Below, piece by piece: positions 20,037 to 29,722 of a DNA stretch of 64,000 nucleotides. Position 1 is the stretch's first letter, and each line of letters begins with the position of its first letter. The DNA is from Microbacteriaceae bacterium (GTDB taxonomy: Bacteria; Actinomycetota; Actinomycetes; Actinomycetales; Microbacteriaceae): positions 184,032 to 248,031 of the forward strand of contig JAIXWK010000002.1 in the NCBI GenBank assembly GCA_027491295.1, read 5' to 3'. Made by a program: the position numbers and the translations under genes. The notes beneath the pieces were generated by a model. That model did no database searches. It was not told the origin of the DNA and saw nothing but the letters and a program-made list of their open reading frames with translations.

Positions 20037-20512
20037 GCTGTTTCTCCATCTGGATCTTTAGGAAGCCTGCAGTTGTATTCAGCCCCGAGGCCTCCAAGAT
20101 ACATCAGCAGCGATGCCCCAACGCCAACCAAAGTGGGCAGTACCAAGCCGGTTGGGGCAATCGAAAACAGCCATAGCCAGATAAGTTGACCGATGTGCCA
20201 ACCAAGGAATCCCAAACCGGTGATCATCACGGCACGAGCTAACACCAAAAGACGGAAGGACAAAAGCGGGTCTGGTCGCTTGACCGACTGCTGCTGAGCT
20301 TTCTCTAGCTGGTTGCGATAGCGAAAGATTGGAAAAGTTGCCCCGTAAATTCCAATGCCAATGGCTATCAAGCTGGTTGCCAAAAACGCATCGGTCGCTG
20401 GAAACCCAAGGCCAAATCCAGTTGCGATTTGGCTTGCGCCAGCTCCTGATATTCCACCAAACACAAACCAACCAATTAGAAAGCGAATGTCTAATTTCAT
20501 TCGAACTTCCAA
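20033..20512 (-). CDS. DUF3180 family membrane protein
   Basis: 4-TM actinobacterial protein next to folK. Confidence 0.75.
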   Translation of the reverse strand: MEVRMKLDIRFLIGWFVFGGISGAGASQIATGFGLGFPATDAFLATSLIAIGIGIYGATFPIFRYRNQLEKAQQQSVKRPDPLLSFRLLVLARAVMITGLGFLGWHIGQLIWLWLFSIAPTGLVLPTLVGVGASLLMYLGGLGAEYNCRLPKDPDGETA

Positions 20513-20988
20513 ACCTGGTTTGCCAATTTGGCTGCTAGGTCAAAGACCTTGCCATGCCCAGGCAATACCGCCTCAGGGTCAAGCTCTGCCCACGGCACCA
20601 AGACAAAGGCTCTTTCATGGGCTCGCGGGTGAGGGATGATCAAAGACTTAGTTTCGATTAGTTCCCTGCCGTAGGTGATGATGTCGATATCCAGCGTCCT
20701 TGCCGCCCAGCGCTCTAATCGCACGCGTCCGAAGTGATTCTCAACCTCATTTAGTGCCGCCAGCAAACGCTTTGGCTTGAGTTTGGTAGAAACCTCAATC
20801 ACCCCGTTTAGGTAATTCGGCTCCGATTGATCGATTCCCTTTGAGGTCATCGCAAAAGATTCGTAGAGCCCGGACTGTCGCTTGACCGAAATGTCAGGAT
20901 GAGCGTCAATTTGCAAAACTGCATCGCGGATGGTCTGCACCCGGTCACCAAGATTGCCGCCGAGCGCGAGGATCGCCCTAGTCTTCAA
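20497..20988 (-). CDS. folK: 2-amino-4-hydroxy-6-hydroxymethyldihydropteridine diphosphokinase
   Basis: LALGGNLGDR; RWAARTLDIDIITYG; PHPRAHERAFVL. Confidence 0.96.
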   Translation of the reverse strand: MKTRAILALGGNLGDRVQTIRDAVLQIDAHPDISVKRQSGLYESFAMTSKGIDQSEPNYLNGVIEVSTKLKPKRLLAALNEVENHFGRVRLERWAARTLDIDIITYGRELIETKSLIIPHPRAHERAFVLVPWAELDPEAVLPGHGKVFDLAAKLANQVWKFE

Positions 20989-21340
20989 ACCGACCGCTTT
21001 GGACGCTTACTGAGACATCTTCAAAACCGTGCTCGATAGGAGCGTGAGGCTTGTGAACGGTGACCTTGACGGCTTCAATCTTGCTATCCGATGCAGAGAC
21101 GGCGGCCAAACAAGCCGAAGCCAAAGACTCAATTAGGTCGAAGCGATTACTGGTTGCGGTCACATGCAAAAGGTCAGCGATAGCCGCATAGGAGACAGTT
21201 GAAGAGAGCTGGTCTTCCGCCTCGGCCTCTACCTGGTAGCGGCAGTCAATCAAAAAGATCTGCCCGAAGTCCTTCTCATGCTGCAGCACACCGTGGTAAC
21301 CGAAGACCTCCAGGCCCTTTAGTTCAATTGTGTAGCGCAC
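20978..21340 (-). CDS. folB: Dihydroneopterin aldolase
   Basis: GLEVFGYHGVLQHEK; VTVHKPHAPI. Confidence 0.95.
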   Translation of the reverse strand: MRYTIELKGLEVFGYHGVLQHEKDFGQIFLIDCRYQVEAEAEDQLSSTVSYAAIADLLHVTATSNRFDLIESLASACLAAVSASDSKIEAVKVTVHKPHAPIEHGFEDVSVSVQSGRFED

Positions 21341-22164
21341 TAGACCGACTCCTTGAGCTTTTTCACAATTGCAATTGTGTCAGCGGTTAGAGCCACATTG
21401 TGGACCCTAACCCCCCAAAGTCCGCGCTGTAGCAGCAGCGCTGTCAGCACGGCAGTTGCCACGTCTCGGCGTCCATTTGCTACCGACCCCGGATCTTCCT
21501 CATCGAGCGCAGCTGCTAAGAATCGCTTGCGAGATGCCCCCACCAACATTGGAAGGCCAAGGTTCTTGAGCTCATCGAGCCGGGCAACCAGCTCCCAGTT
21601 CTCGGGTATGTTCTTGGCAAATCCAAGTCCTGGATCAACCACAAGTCGTGATCGATCGATGCCGGCTGCGACCGCCATTGCAACCTGCTCACTGAGTTCG
21701 GCAACCACATCCTTGGCAATGTCCTGATAGCCGGTTAGCTGGTCCATGACATTGGAGTGACCTCGCCAGTGACCAAGGATGTATTTGCAACCAAGCGGTG
21801 CAATCGATGCAAACATCGCCTTATCTGCCAGACCGCCAGACACATCATTGACGTAATCCGCTCCGGCAAGAACCGCCAACTTTGCGGTCTGAGCGTTCAT
21901 GGTGTCTACAGAAACTTCGACATCTAGCTCGGCCTTGATTGCTTTTATCGTCGGGATAACGCGAGCCTGCTCTTCTTCGAGCGATACCCGCAGCGCACCC
22001 GGACGGGTTGACTCGCCACCAACATCGATGATGGTTGCTCCCTGTGAAACCAAAAGCTTGGCGTGGGCGAGTGCTTGATCCAGCTCTAAAAACTGACCGC
22101 CGTCACTAAAAGAGTCCGGGGTGGTATTCACCACTCCCATAATCTTTGGGGCAAACCAGCTCAT
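21340..22164 (-). CDS. folP: Dihydropteroate synthase
   Basis: MGVVNTTPDSFSDGG; DVGGESTRPGA. Confidence 0.96.
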   Translation of the reverse strand: MSWFAPKIMGVVNTTPDSFSDGGQFLELDQALAHAKLLVSQGATIIDVGGESTRPGALRVSLEEEQARVIPTIKAIKAELDVEVSVDTMNAQTAKLAVLAGADYVNDVSGGLADKAMFASIAPLGCKYILGHWRGHSNVMDQLTGYQDIAKDVVAELSEQVAMAVAAGIDRSRLVVDPGLGFAKNIPENWELVARLDELKNLGLPMLVGASRKRFLAAALDEEDPGSVANGRRDVATAVLTALLLQRGLWGVRVHNVALTADTIAIVKKLKESV

Positions 22165-22715
22165 GACCCACGACTAATCAAACCCATTATCTCTGCGCGC
22201 AGCAAAGGGTCTGAGAATTCGCCCCGGGTTGCCATGGTGATGGTGTTCACCTCTGGCTGTCTAGCGCCGCGAGATGCCACGCACTGATGTCTAGCCTCAA
22301 TGACAACCAAGACGCCACGGGCAGAAAGACCGGTCTCAATTGCATCCGCCACCTGTGCGGTTAGGTTCTCCTGCAGCTGTGGACGCGATGCCAAAATCTC
22401 AACCACGTTTGCCAGCCGGCCAAGACCTGCCACCTTCTCGTTTGGCAGGTAGGCGATGTGAGCAACTCCAGTGAATGGAAGTAGGTGATGTTCGCAAATC
22501 GAAACCAGTTCGATGTCTTTGAGGATTACCGCCTCATTGTGCTCCGCGGCGAAGTTATCCGCCAAAGGCGCAAGCGGATCCTGACCGATTCCCTTGAAAA
22601 AAGCCGCGTAGGCATCGGCAACCTTTGAAGGGGTTGCAGCTAGTTCAGGGCGATCTGGATCCTCGCCAATTGCCAAAAGCAGTTCGCGGACCGCACTGCG
22701 GATTCGATCAGCTTG
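22161..22715 (-). CDS. folE: GTP cyclohydrolase I
   Basis: SICEHHLLPFTGVAHIAYLP; likely GTG start [10 protein letters not shown] rather than the longer ORF. Confidence 0.94.
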   Translation of the reverse strand, partial: QADRIRSAVRELLLAIGEDPDRPELAATPSKVADAYAAFFKGIGQDPLAPLADNFAAEHNEAVILKDIELVSICEHHLLPFTGVAHIAYLPNEKVAGLGRLANVVEILASRPQLQENLTAQVADAIETGLSARGVLVVIEARHQCVASRGARQPEVNTITMATRGEFSDPLLRAEIMGLISRGS

Positions 22716-24684
22716 CACTTTCTTCCTTGGACTCGGTCTCTGGTTTTGGCTCTTCTGGAAGTGCCTCAAGCTGCTTTACCTTGCGCTTTGGAACCGCAAT
22801 TGGTCCCCTGGTGGAAACAGCGCGCTTGGAAGATGAGCGCCAGGTTGCGCGCTCAGGAAGCTTCTTGATGCCTTTGAAGATCTTGGCGACCTCGTCTTGG
22901 TTCAGAGTCTCCTGCTCCAAAAGCGCTTTGGCCAATTTGTCCAGGATCAATCTGTTCTGAGTAATGGCCTTGTGAGCTTCATCAAGTGCAGTCTCCAAAA
23001 TCAGGCGCACTTCGGTGTCCACTTGCTGGGCCATCTCGTTTGACAAGTCGCGGTGAGATCCAAGTTCGCGACCCAAAAATGGCTCAGAGGCACTTGAACC
23101 AAGTGAAATGGCTCCGACCTTCTGGCTCATGCCGAAGCGGGTAACCATGGTGCGTGCTGTGCTGGTTGCCTTCTCGAAGTCGTTCGAAGCTCCGGTGGTT
23201 GGGTCCTTGAAAACAATTTCCTCTGCAATGCGGCCACCCATTGCGTAAGCAATCTGGTCAAGCAGTTGGTTGCGAGTGATCGAGTAGCGATCCTCCATTG
23301 GCATCACCATGGTGTAACCAAGCGCTCTGCCTCGAGGCAAGATGGTGATTTTGGTGACCGGGTCAGAGTGGTTGAGAGCTCCTGCAACTAGTGCGTGACC
23401 AGCCTCGTGGTAGGCGGTGATTAGGCGTTCGTGATCGCGCATCAGGGTGGACTTCTTCTGCGGTCCTCCGATGACGCGGTCGATGGCCTCGTCGATGATC
23501 TCGTTGTCGATCACCTTGCGGTTTAGGCGCGCAGCTAAAAGCGCTGCCTCGTTTAGCACATTCGCCAGGTCAGCTCCGGTGAAGCCAGGGGTGCGACGAG
23601 CAACAAGTTCTAGATTTACATCGTCTGAAAGCGGCTTGTTCTTCGAGTGAATAAGCAGAATCTGCTCGCGGCCCTTTAGATCAGGTGCGTTCACGCCAAC
23701 TTGGCGGTCAAAGCGACCCGGACGCAATAGCGCTGGGTCCAAGACGTCAGGACGGTTGGTTGCGGCAATCAAGATCACATTCGAGCTGGTGTCAAAACCA
23801 TCCATCTCAACCAAAAGCTGATTCAGGGTCTGCTCACGCTCATCGTTTCCGCCACCGATACCGGTGCCGCGGTGACGACCAACTGCGTCAATCTCGTCGA
23901 CGAAGATGATTGCGGGAGAAGCCTGCTTGGCCTGCTCGAACAGGTCACGCACTCGAGATGCACCGACACCGACAAACATTTCGACAAAGTCAGAACCTGA
24001 GATTGAGAAAAACGGCACGCCAGCTTCGCCGGCAACTGCCTTGGCGACCAAGGTCTTACCGGTTCCCGGAGGACCGTAAAGCAAAACTCCGCGTGGGATC
24101 TTTGCACCCATCTCCTGGAACTTCTTCGGGTCCTTTAGGAAGTCCTTGATTTCGACAAGTTCTTCCATTGCCTCATCGATACCGGCAACATCCTTGAAGG
24201 TGATGTTCGAGGTTTCTTTGGTGACCATCTTGGCCTTGGACTTACCGAAGTTCATTACTCCGCGTCCGCCGCCAGACATCGAGCCCATTAGGAACCAGAA
24301 CAGCGCCAGGATGATGACGAAAGGAAGTAGCGATCCCAAAAGCGCAAGGTACCAAGGGGTGCGCTGCACCTCGTCGGTCCAGCCCTCGGAAATAGATGCA
24401 TCGGCAACGGTCTTGGTTACCGCGGCTTCGCGGCCTTTCACGTAGAAAAACTGAATCTGCTCGCCGTATTCGACGTCTTTGTTGATCAGGGTGACATCAA
24501 CTCTCTGGTCACCATCGAAGATCTTTACAGTCTTGGCTTTGCCGGTTTCGATTAGCTCGAGGCCAACCTGGGTGTCGACTTTGGTGAACTGCTGGGTGGA
24601 CATCAGCTGGCTGCCGATCAGCATCACACCGAGTGCAAGACCAACCCAAAGCCATGGGCCGCGCAAAAACTTCTTCATCTTCAT
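22708..24684 (-). CDS. ftsH: ATP-dependent zinc metalloprotease FtsH
   Basis: [25 protein letters not shown]. Confidence 0.97.
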   Translation of the reverse strand: MKMKKFLRGPWLWVGLALGVMLIGSQLMSTQQFTKVDTQVGLELIETGKAKTVKIFDGDQRVDVTLINKDVEYGEQIQFFYVKGREAAVTKTVADASISEGWTDEVQRTPWYLALLGSLLPFVIILALFWFLMGSMSGGGRGVMNFGKSKAKMVTKETSNITFKDVAGIDEAMEELVEIKDFLKDPKKFQEMGAKIPRGVLLYGPPGTGKTLVAKAVAGEAGVPFFSISGSDFVEMFVGVGASRVRDLFEQAKQASPAIIFVDEIDAVGRHRGTGIGGGNDEREQTLNQLLVEMDGFDTSSNVILIAATNRPDVLDPALLRPGRFDRQVGVNAPDLKGREQILLIHSKNKPLSDDVNLELVARRTPGFTGADLANVLNEAALLAARLNRKVIDNEIIDEAIDRVIGGPQKKSTLMRDHERLITAYHEAGHALVAGALNHSDPVTKITILPRGRALGYTMVMPMEDRYSITRNQLLDQIAYAMGGRIAEEIVFKDPTTGASNDFEKATSTARTMVTRFGMSQKVGAISLGSSASEPFLGRELGSHRDLSNEMAQQVDTEVRLILETALDEAHKAITQNRLILDKLAKALLEQETLNQDEVAKIFKGIKKLPERATWRSSSKRAVSTRGPIAVPKRKVKQLEALPEEPKPETESKEESAS

Positions 24685-24710
24685 GTGGGCGTATGCCCCT
24701 TCCCTAATCT

Positions 24711-25256
24711 CTAGCTGTAGACGCTTGGTGACAGGATGCCAACGCCATCTAGTGAGCGGTACTGCTCGTTGTAATCCAGACCGTAACCAACTACGAACTC
24801 ATTCGGGATATCAAACCCCACCCATCTGACAGCTATTTCAACCTTGGCGGCATCTGGCTTTCGAAGCAGGGTAACAATCTCTACAGATGCTGCCCCACGA
24901 GCCTTCAAATTGGCTGTGAGCCAAGAAAGGGTTAGGCCGGAGTCGATGATGTCCTCAACGATCAGAACGTTGCGGTCTTTGACGTCGGTGTCTAGGTCTT
25001 TGAGAATTCGAACCACGCCAGAGGAAACAGTTCCAGAGCCGTAGGAAGAAACCGCCATCCAGTCCTGCTTGGTTGGAATCTGCATCGCCCTGGCAAGGTC
25101 TGCCATAAATGGCACCGCACCCTTGAGGATTCCCAGCAGCAGGACGTTCTTGTCCTTATAAAACTCGTCGATTGGTGCAGCAAGCTCTGCGATGCGGGCT
25201 TGAATCTGCTCCGCGGTAACCAATACCTCTTTGATGTCTGGGTGGTTCAGATGCAC
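24711..25256 (-). CDS. hpt: Hypoxanthine phosphoribosyltransferase
   Basis: [21 protein letters not shown] motif; GTG start overlapping the tilS stop favoured over the longer ORF to 25361. Confidence 0.93.
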   Translation of the reverse strand: MHLNHPDIKEVLVTAEQIQARIAELAAPIDEFYKDKNVLLLGILKGAVPFMADLARAMQIPTKQDWMAVSSYGSGTVSSGVVRILKDLDTDVKDRNVLIVEDIIDSGLTLSWLTANLKARGAASVEIVTLLRKPDAAKVEIAVRWVGFDIPNEFVVGYGLDYNEQYRSLDGVGILSPSVYS

Positions 25257-26278
25257 TAGCAGGCTCCTGGTGTTGGTGGCTTGGACCTTGTAAAAATCAA
25301 CAGGTCTTTTACCCGCTCTACTGTAATGCCAGAAAGCGAGGCAGATTTCTGCCCGTGCCAATTGGTGATAAGTGCATCAATAGCTTCAATCTGCGCCGCT
25401 GAGATTGCTCTGGCACCAGCTCGTGAGGCAATCATGTGCAAAGCCATGGTCCTGACCGCGTTTGGCTCAGCCGCAAGCTTCGAAACCAAATAGCTGACCG
25501 AGCTGGCAGAACCGGAATCTTTTGAATCAGCAACTAACTGGGCTGCGATGCCGGTTAGAACTTCCTCGGCCTCAGAAACTTGGGCTGCAGTTCTAGATAG
25601 CGACTTAGCAATGCCTGGACCCAGCTCCTGCTCCATCAGATCCAATAGCTTTCGAGCACGAACCCGAAGAAACTGTGGGTTCTCATTGTGAGGGTCTTCC
25701 CAATAGCTAAGTCCCTGGTCCTCACAAGCTTCTCGCAGCGAGCTTCGACTAAGCCCAATTAGTGGCCTGGCAATTGCTCGAGCTGGGTCATAAGAATCCA
25801 TGCCCGCGAGCGCCGACAATCCAGAGCCGCGAGACAGAGCGATTAGAACAGTCTCGGCTTGGTCTTCTAGGTTGTGCCCGAGTAACACCAGATCAGCCGC
25901 TTGAGAAATGCGTACTTTCTCAAATGCCTGATAGCGAGCATCCCTGGCCGCAGCCTCCATGCCGTTTCCAGAAAGCTCAACTTCAACCTGCTCGATGATT
26001 ACCGGGCTCAGCCCAAGCTCCTCACAGGTCTGCTTAGCTTTGGCGGCAACCTCAGTACTGCCGTCTTGCAGCTGGTGGTCAACAATCACTGCCCCTGCGG
26101 TGAAACCCATTCGAGGGGCTTCAAAGGCCGTGGCAGCAGCCAGTGCGATCGAATCTCCACCACCAGAACACGCCACCAAAACCAGCGATCCCGAAGGTAA
26201 ACCAAGAGTTTCGAGCTGCTCGCGAACAGCGCGTCTGGCATCGGCCATGGCCGGAGTGAGCCTTGGACGCTGTGTCAT
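25256..26278 (-). CDS. tilS: tRNA(Ile)-lysidine synthase
   Basis: [18 protein letters not shown]-loop; [12 protein letters not shown]. Confidence 0.94.
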   Translation of the reverse strand: MTQRPRLTPAMADARRAVREQLETLGLPSGSLVLVACSGGGDSIALAAATAFEAPRMGFTAGAVIVDHQLQDGSTEVAAKAKQTCEELGLSPVIIEQVEVELSGNGMEAAARDARYQAFEKVRISQAADLVLLGHNLEDQAETVLIALSRGSGLSALAGMDSYDPARAIARPLIGLSRSSLREACEDQGLSYWEDPHNENPQFLRVRARKLLDLMEQELGPGIAKSLSRTAAQVSEAEEVLTGIAAQLVADSKDSGSASSVSYLVSKLAAEPNAVRTMALHMIASRAGARAISAAQIEAIDALITNWHGQKSASLSGITVERVKDLLIFTRSKPPTPGAC

Positions 26279-26327
26279 CTGTCTCGATTCGGTAATCTTT
26301 ATTACAGAAGCCTATTGAGGAGAAGCC

Positions 26328-26807
26328 GTGTCTTACGACGTAGTTATTGAGATTCCAAAGGGAAGCCGCAACAAGTATGAGGTTGACCACGAAACCGGTC
26401 GCGTATTTTTGGACCGCGTGCTATTCACCCCGTTTGTTTACCCAACCGACTACGGCTTTTTTGAGAACACCCTCGGTGGCGATGGAGACCCGCTAGACGC
26501 CCTTGTGCTTTTGGAGTTCCCGCTGTTCCCAGGCGTTGGCGTAAAGGTTCGCCCGGTTGGAATGTTGGTCATGGAAGACGATGGCGGAGTTGACGAGAAG
26601 GTCCTCTGCGTGCCTTTCAAGGACCCACGCTGGAGCCACATCCAGGACCTTGGCGACGTCAGCTCTCAGGTCAAGAACGAGATCGAGCACTTCTTCTCTC
26701 ACTACAAGGACCTAGAGCCTGGCAAGTGGGTAAAGATTCAGGGTTGGAAAGACAAGGCTGCAGCCGAGGAAGTTATCGCTGCGGCATACGCCAACTACAA
26801 GCACTAG
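26328..26807 (+). CDS. ppa: Inorganic pyrophosphatase
   Basis: [23 protein letters not shown]. Confidence 0.96.
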   Translation: MSYDVVIEIPKGSRNKYEVDHETGRVFLDRVLFTPFVYPTDYGFFENTLGGDGDPLDALVLLEFPLFPGVGVKVRPVGMLVMEDDGGVDEKVLCVPFKDPRWSHIQDLGDVSSQVKNEIEHFFSHYKDLEPGKWVKIQGWKDKAAAEEVIAAAYANYKH

Positions 26808-26824
26808 GGCGCTAAGTTTGGGCT

Positions 26825-27214
26825 ATGCATAGCCCAGAAACTTCTTCCATCGACGTTGGAATCATTGAGCTTTTAGATAACTACTTTGAGGTTATCCACG
26901 CCCAGGACATGGACCTTTTTGACAAGGTCTTCCATGTTGACTGCACCCTCTACGGGGTAAATGACAACCAAACCGTGCTTCGCCCATACCTTGCCTATCG
27001 CGATGCGGTAGCCAACAGACAATCTCCTAAAGAACTTGGCAACCCAAGAAAAGACGAGATTCTAGATTTTGATCAGATCTCCGAGAACATGGCGTGGGCC
27101 AAGGTTCAGCTGCAACAGTTTGGCGGCGTAATGCAGGACTACCTGAACCTGGTGAAGCTAGATGGTAAGTGGTGGATCATCGCCAAGCTCTATGAGCAGG
27201 TTGGCACCTACTAG
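26825..27214 (+). CDS. NTF2-like / nuclear transport factor 2 family protein
   Basis: Putative lumazine-binding-type fold, DKVFHVDCTLYG; WWIIAKLYEQVGTY. Confidence 0.75.
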   Translation: MHSPETSSIDVGIIELLDNYFEVIHAQDMDLFDKVFHVDCTLYGVNDNQTVLRPYLAYRDAVANRQSPKELGNPRKDEILDFDQISENMAWAKVQLQQFGGVMQDYLNLVKLDGKWWIIAKLYEQVGTY

Positions 27215-28413
27215 TTAGCTGTAGGCCTTGCTGCGTATGGGAAAAGCTCACCGTAGCGAACCGGAACAATTCGAACAGTTCTAGCCGGATTTGGTGCCTC
27301 AAGCATCATGCCGCCGCCGAGGTAGATAGCGGTGTGGTACTTATCTCCCGAAAAACTCGATGACCTGGTCCACCAAATCAAATCTCCACGCTGAGCGTCC
27401 TGGAATGGCACCAGTTTCTGGTTCGAAGCCATGATGTTGAACTGCGCGGTTGCCGAGTGCCAACCGATGTAAACACCAACCGAGGCATAGCTCTTCATCG
27501 TGATACCCGAGCAGTCCCAGATGTCTGGACCCGAGCCACCAAGCACATATCGCTCACCAAGCTGTGCTGAAGCAAAACCGATAGCGCGCTCAACCAAGTC
27601 GCTGTTTGGTGCACCAACGGTGTAAAGTTCAGGTGCGGTAGGTGCATCCTTCACCGCGTTCTGGCGACGCTCCGCCTCAAGGCCCTCGCGACGCTGACGC
27701 TCAAGGTCAGATGCGGTGTCCTTCAGATTGGCCAGCTGCCCCAACATCGATGCGCGCTGTGACTCCGACTCGTTCACCTTGGCAATAACTGCATCGGCAG
27801 CTGCCTTGGCTTCGCGGTAAAGCTTCTCGGAAGCAGCTCTTCTGGTTTCTAGTTCGGCCTGAGCACTAGAGAGCTCAGCCGCAAGCGCCTTGGCGTCAGA
27901 CTGCTTCTGCATAGCCTGCTCATACATGACCTGGGTGCGCTGCGCTACGACATCGCTTGCTCCAAGCTGATACAGCAGCTCATCGGAACTCTCCGGGTTG
28001 AAGAAAATCTCTAGGGTGGTGTTGCCGCTGGTGCCCTGGCGATACATTCTGGCCACGATCTGACCCAGCATGGTCTTGGCTTCGCCGGCCTCTTCTTCGG
28101 CGGTCTTGACCTTGGCCTCAAGGCCCTCGACCTTGTCCGCCATGATCTTTACGGCTTGCTTAGCCTGGTTGTACTGCTCGTTCTTTTGAAGCGCTACCGA
28201 CTCAAGCGCATCGGCCTCATCCTGGAGCGTGTTCAAGATGCCCTCGATGCGAGAGATCATCTTCTTTTTCTCTTCGACGTTGCGCTTGGCGGCGGCAACC
28301 TCGGCAGCGGTTGGGTAATCCGGAACCGCGTAGGCAGGTGAAAGTGCAAATCCAGTGGCGATCAGAATCATGCCGGCAATGGCAGCAATGATTGATTTAG
28401 AGCGCTTTGGCAT
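27211..28413 (-). CDS. Secreted coiled-coil NlpC/P60 peptidoglycan hydrolase
   Basis: Signal-like N-terminus, coiled coil, WDCSGIT...GWHSATAQ catalytic domain. Confidence 0.9.
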   Translation of the reverse strand: MPKRSKSIIAAIAGMILIATGFALSPAYAVPDYPTAAEVAAAKRNVEEKKKMISRIEGILNTLQDEADALESVALQKNEQYNQAKQAVKIMADKVEGLEAKVKTAEEEAGEAKTMLGQIVARMYRQGTSGNTTLEIFFNPESSDELLYQLGASDVVAQRTQVMYEQAMQKQSDAKALAAELSSAQAELETRRAASEKLYREAKAAADAVIAKVNESESQRASMLGQLANLKDTASDLERQRREGLEAERRQNAVKDAPTAPELYTVGAPNSDLVERAIGFASAQLGERYVLGGSGPDIWDCSGITMKSYASVGVYIGWHSATAQFNIMASNQKLVPFQDAQRGDLIWWTRSSSFSGDKYHTAIYLGGGMMLEAPNPARTVRIVPVRYGELFPYAARPTAN

Positions 28414-28539
28414 GACACCTCCTACCTGCAAATCTAACCCGAACTTTCAAGTATCACCTGAGAGTTTCCAAAGTGTTGCGCAACATGCCTTTTAACGGGT
28501 AATGTTGTGCCTCGGTGCTTTTGAAGAAGCCAGCTTCGC

Positions 28540-28612
28540 GGCCCCATCGTTTAGTGGCCTAGGACGCCGCCCTTTCACGGCGGTAGCACGGGTTCGAATC
28601 CCGTTGGGGTCA
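28540..28612 (+). tRNA. tRNA-Glu (TTC)
   Basis: Cloverleaf: acceptor GGCCCCA/TGGGGTC, anticodon CTTTCAC, T-loop TTCGAAT; no encoded CCA. Confidence 0.95.
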
Positions 28613-28639
28613 CTCAGGCGATGTTGAAGGTACCACTCT

Positions 28640-28713
28640 GGCTCCGTAGCGCAGTTGGTTAGCGCGCCGCCCTGTCACGGCGGAGGTCGCGGGTTCAAGT
28701 CCCGTCGGAGTCG
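28640..28713 (+). tRNA. tRNA-Asp (GTC)
   Basis: Acceptor GGCTCCG/CGGAGTC, anticodon CTGTCAC. Confidence 0.95.
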
Positions 28714-28749
28714 CTTCGCTTATATAGCGAATGGGGAGAATTCTCTCCA

Positions 28750-28822
28750 GGCTCTGTAGCTCAGTTGGTAGAGCGAACGACTGAAAATCGTTAGGTCACC
28801 GGATCGACGCCGGTCGGAGCCA
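28750..28822 (+). tRNA. tRNA-Phe (GAA)
   Basis: Acceptor GGCTCTG/CGGAGCC, anticodon loop CTGAAAA. Confidence 0.95.
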
Positions 28823-28832
28823 CCGCACAGAG

Positions 28833-28875
28833 AGGCGGACAGTGACGATACTTTTCGGACTACTGTCCGCCTTTT
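28833..28875 (+). terminator. Hairpin AGGCGGACAGT-18 nt-ACTGTCCGCCT + T-tract; terminator of the tRNA cluster overlapping the EamA start codon
   Basis: 11-bp perfect inverted repeat followed by TTT(C)TT. Confidence 0.75.
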
Positions 28876-29711
28876 CTTATGGTTATGCCGACTTTGTTGG
28901 AGCCCTCGCGGCCAAAAAAGTAAGAGCAATCACAGTCACCACAGTCGCCTTTGTTTTTGGCTTGGTTATTGCAACCGCGCTCAGCCTTTTCGTCGGAGCT
29001 AATTTCAGCCAAGCCGCAATAACCTCTGGAATCTACGCCGGCATTGCCTCCGGAATCGCAATCACCTGCCTATATGCGGCACTGGCTTTAGGTCCAATCT
29101 CAATCGTTAGCCCCTTGACGGCCGTGATTAGCGCAATCATTCCGGTTGTCTTTGACCTGGCAACGGGGGCGAAGCTGGGGCCATTTGCGCTTGTTGCGAT
29201 TGTGTTGGTTTTGGTGGCGGTGGTTTTGGTGGCATTTGTGCCGGGGCAGGATTTCCGCCTTCCGTCTGCGCGAGCCATTGTGTACTCGATTGGCGCGGGT
29301 GTTGGCTTTGCGGGCATCTTCGTGTTCCTAGATGGAGCACCTAGCGACAGTGGGCTTTCGACACTGATAGTGATGCGCATTGTCGGCATTGCTTTGATGC
29401 TGGCCGGTTTGACCTTCGCCTTCTTCAAATACCGTCCTAAGCAGTTTTTGGAAACCGAGGTCTTTAGCAGATCGCTTATCCGGCTGGTGCTACTTGCCGG
29501 ATTGGGAGACGTGCTCGGCAACGTGTTCTTCTTGGTTGCCACCCGTGCCGGCGAGTTGGCTATCGCCGCGGTGCTTACTTCTCTGTATCCGGTGGGTACC
29601 ATCCTGCTTGCCCGTATAGTTCTCAAAGAGCGCATTGCTAGAAGCCAGTCGCTCGGAATCGTTTTAGCAATTGGGGCGTGCGTCCTAATTGCAATTGGAA
29701 AACCCGCCTAA
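28842..29711 (+). CDS. EamA/DMT-family transporter
   Basis: 10-TM protein, ILFGLLSAFSYGYADFVGALAAKK, two EamA halves. Confidence 0.88.
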   Translation: MTILFGLLSAFSYGYADFVGALAAKKVRAITVTTVAFVFGLVIATALSLFVGANFSQAAITSGIYAGIASGIAITCLYAALALGPISIVSPLTAVISAIIPVVFDLATGAKLGPFALVAIVLVLVAVVLVAFVPGQDFRLPSARAIVYSIGAGVGFAGIFVFLDGAPSDSGLSTLIVMRIVGIALMLAGLTFAFFKYRPKQFLETEVFSRSLIRLVLLAGLGDVLGNVFFLVATRAGELAIAAVLTSLYPVGTILLARIVLKERIARSQSLGIVLAIGACVLIAIGKPA

Positions 29712-29722
29712 GTCAGGAAAAA

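Noticed and set aside
25256-25361. N-terminal extension of hpt ([18 protein letters not shown]...)
   Set aside because: Would overlap tilS by about 100 nt; GTG at 25256 with TAGTG overlap fits the HPRT family start
29033-29635. 200-aa ORF on - strand
   Set aside because: Antisense to the EamA transporter; low-complexity Ser/Thr/Ala/Pro composition typical of a shadow ORF
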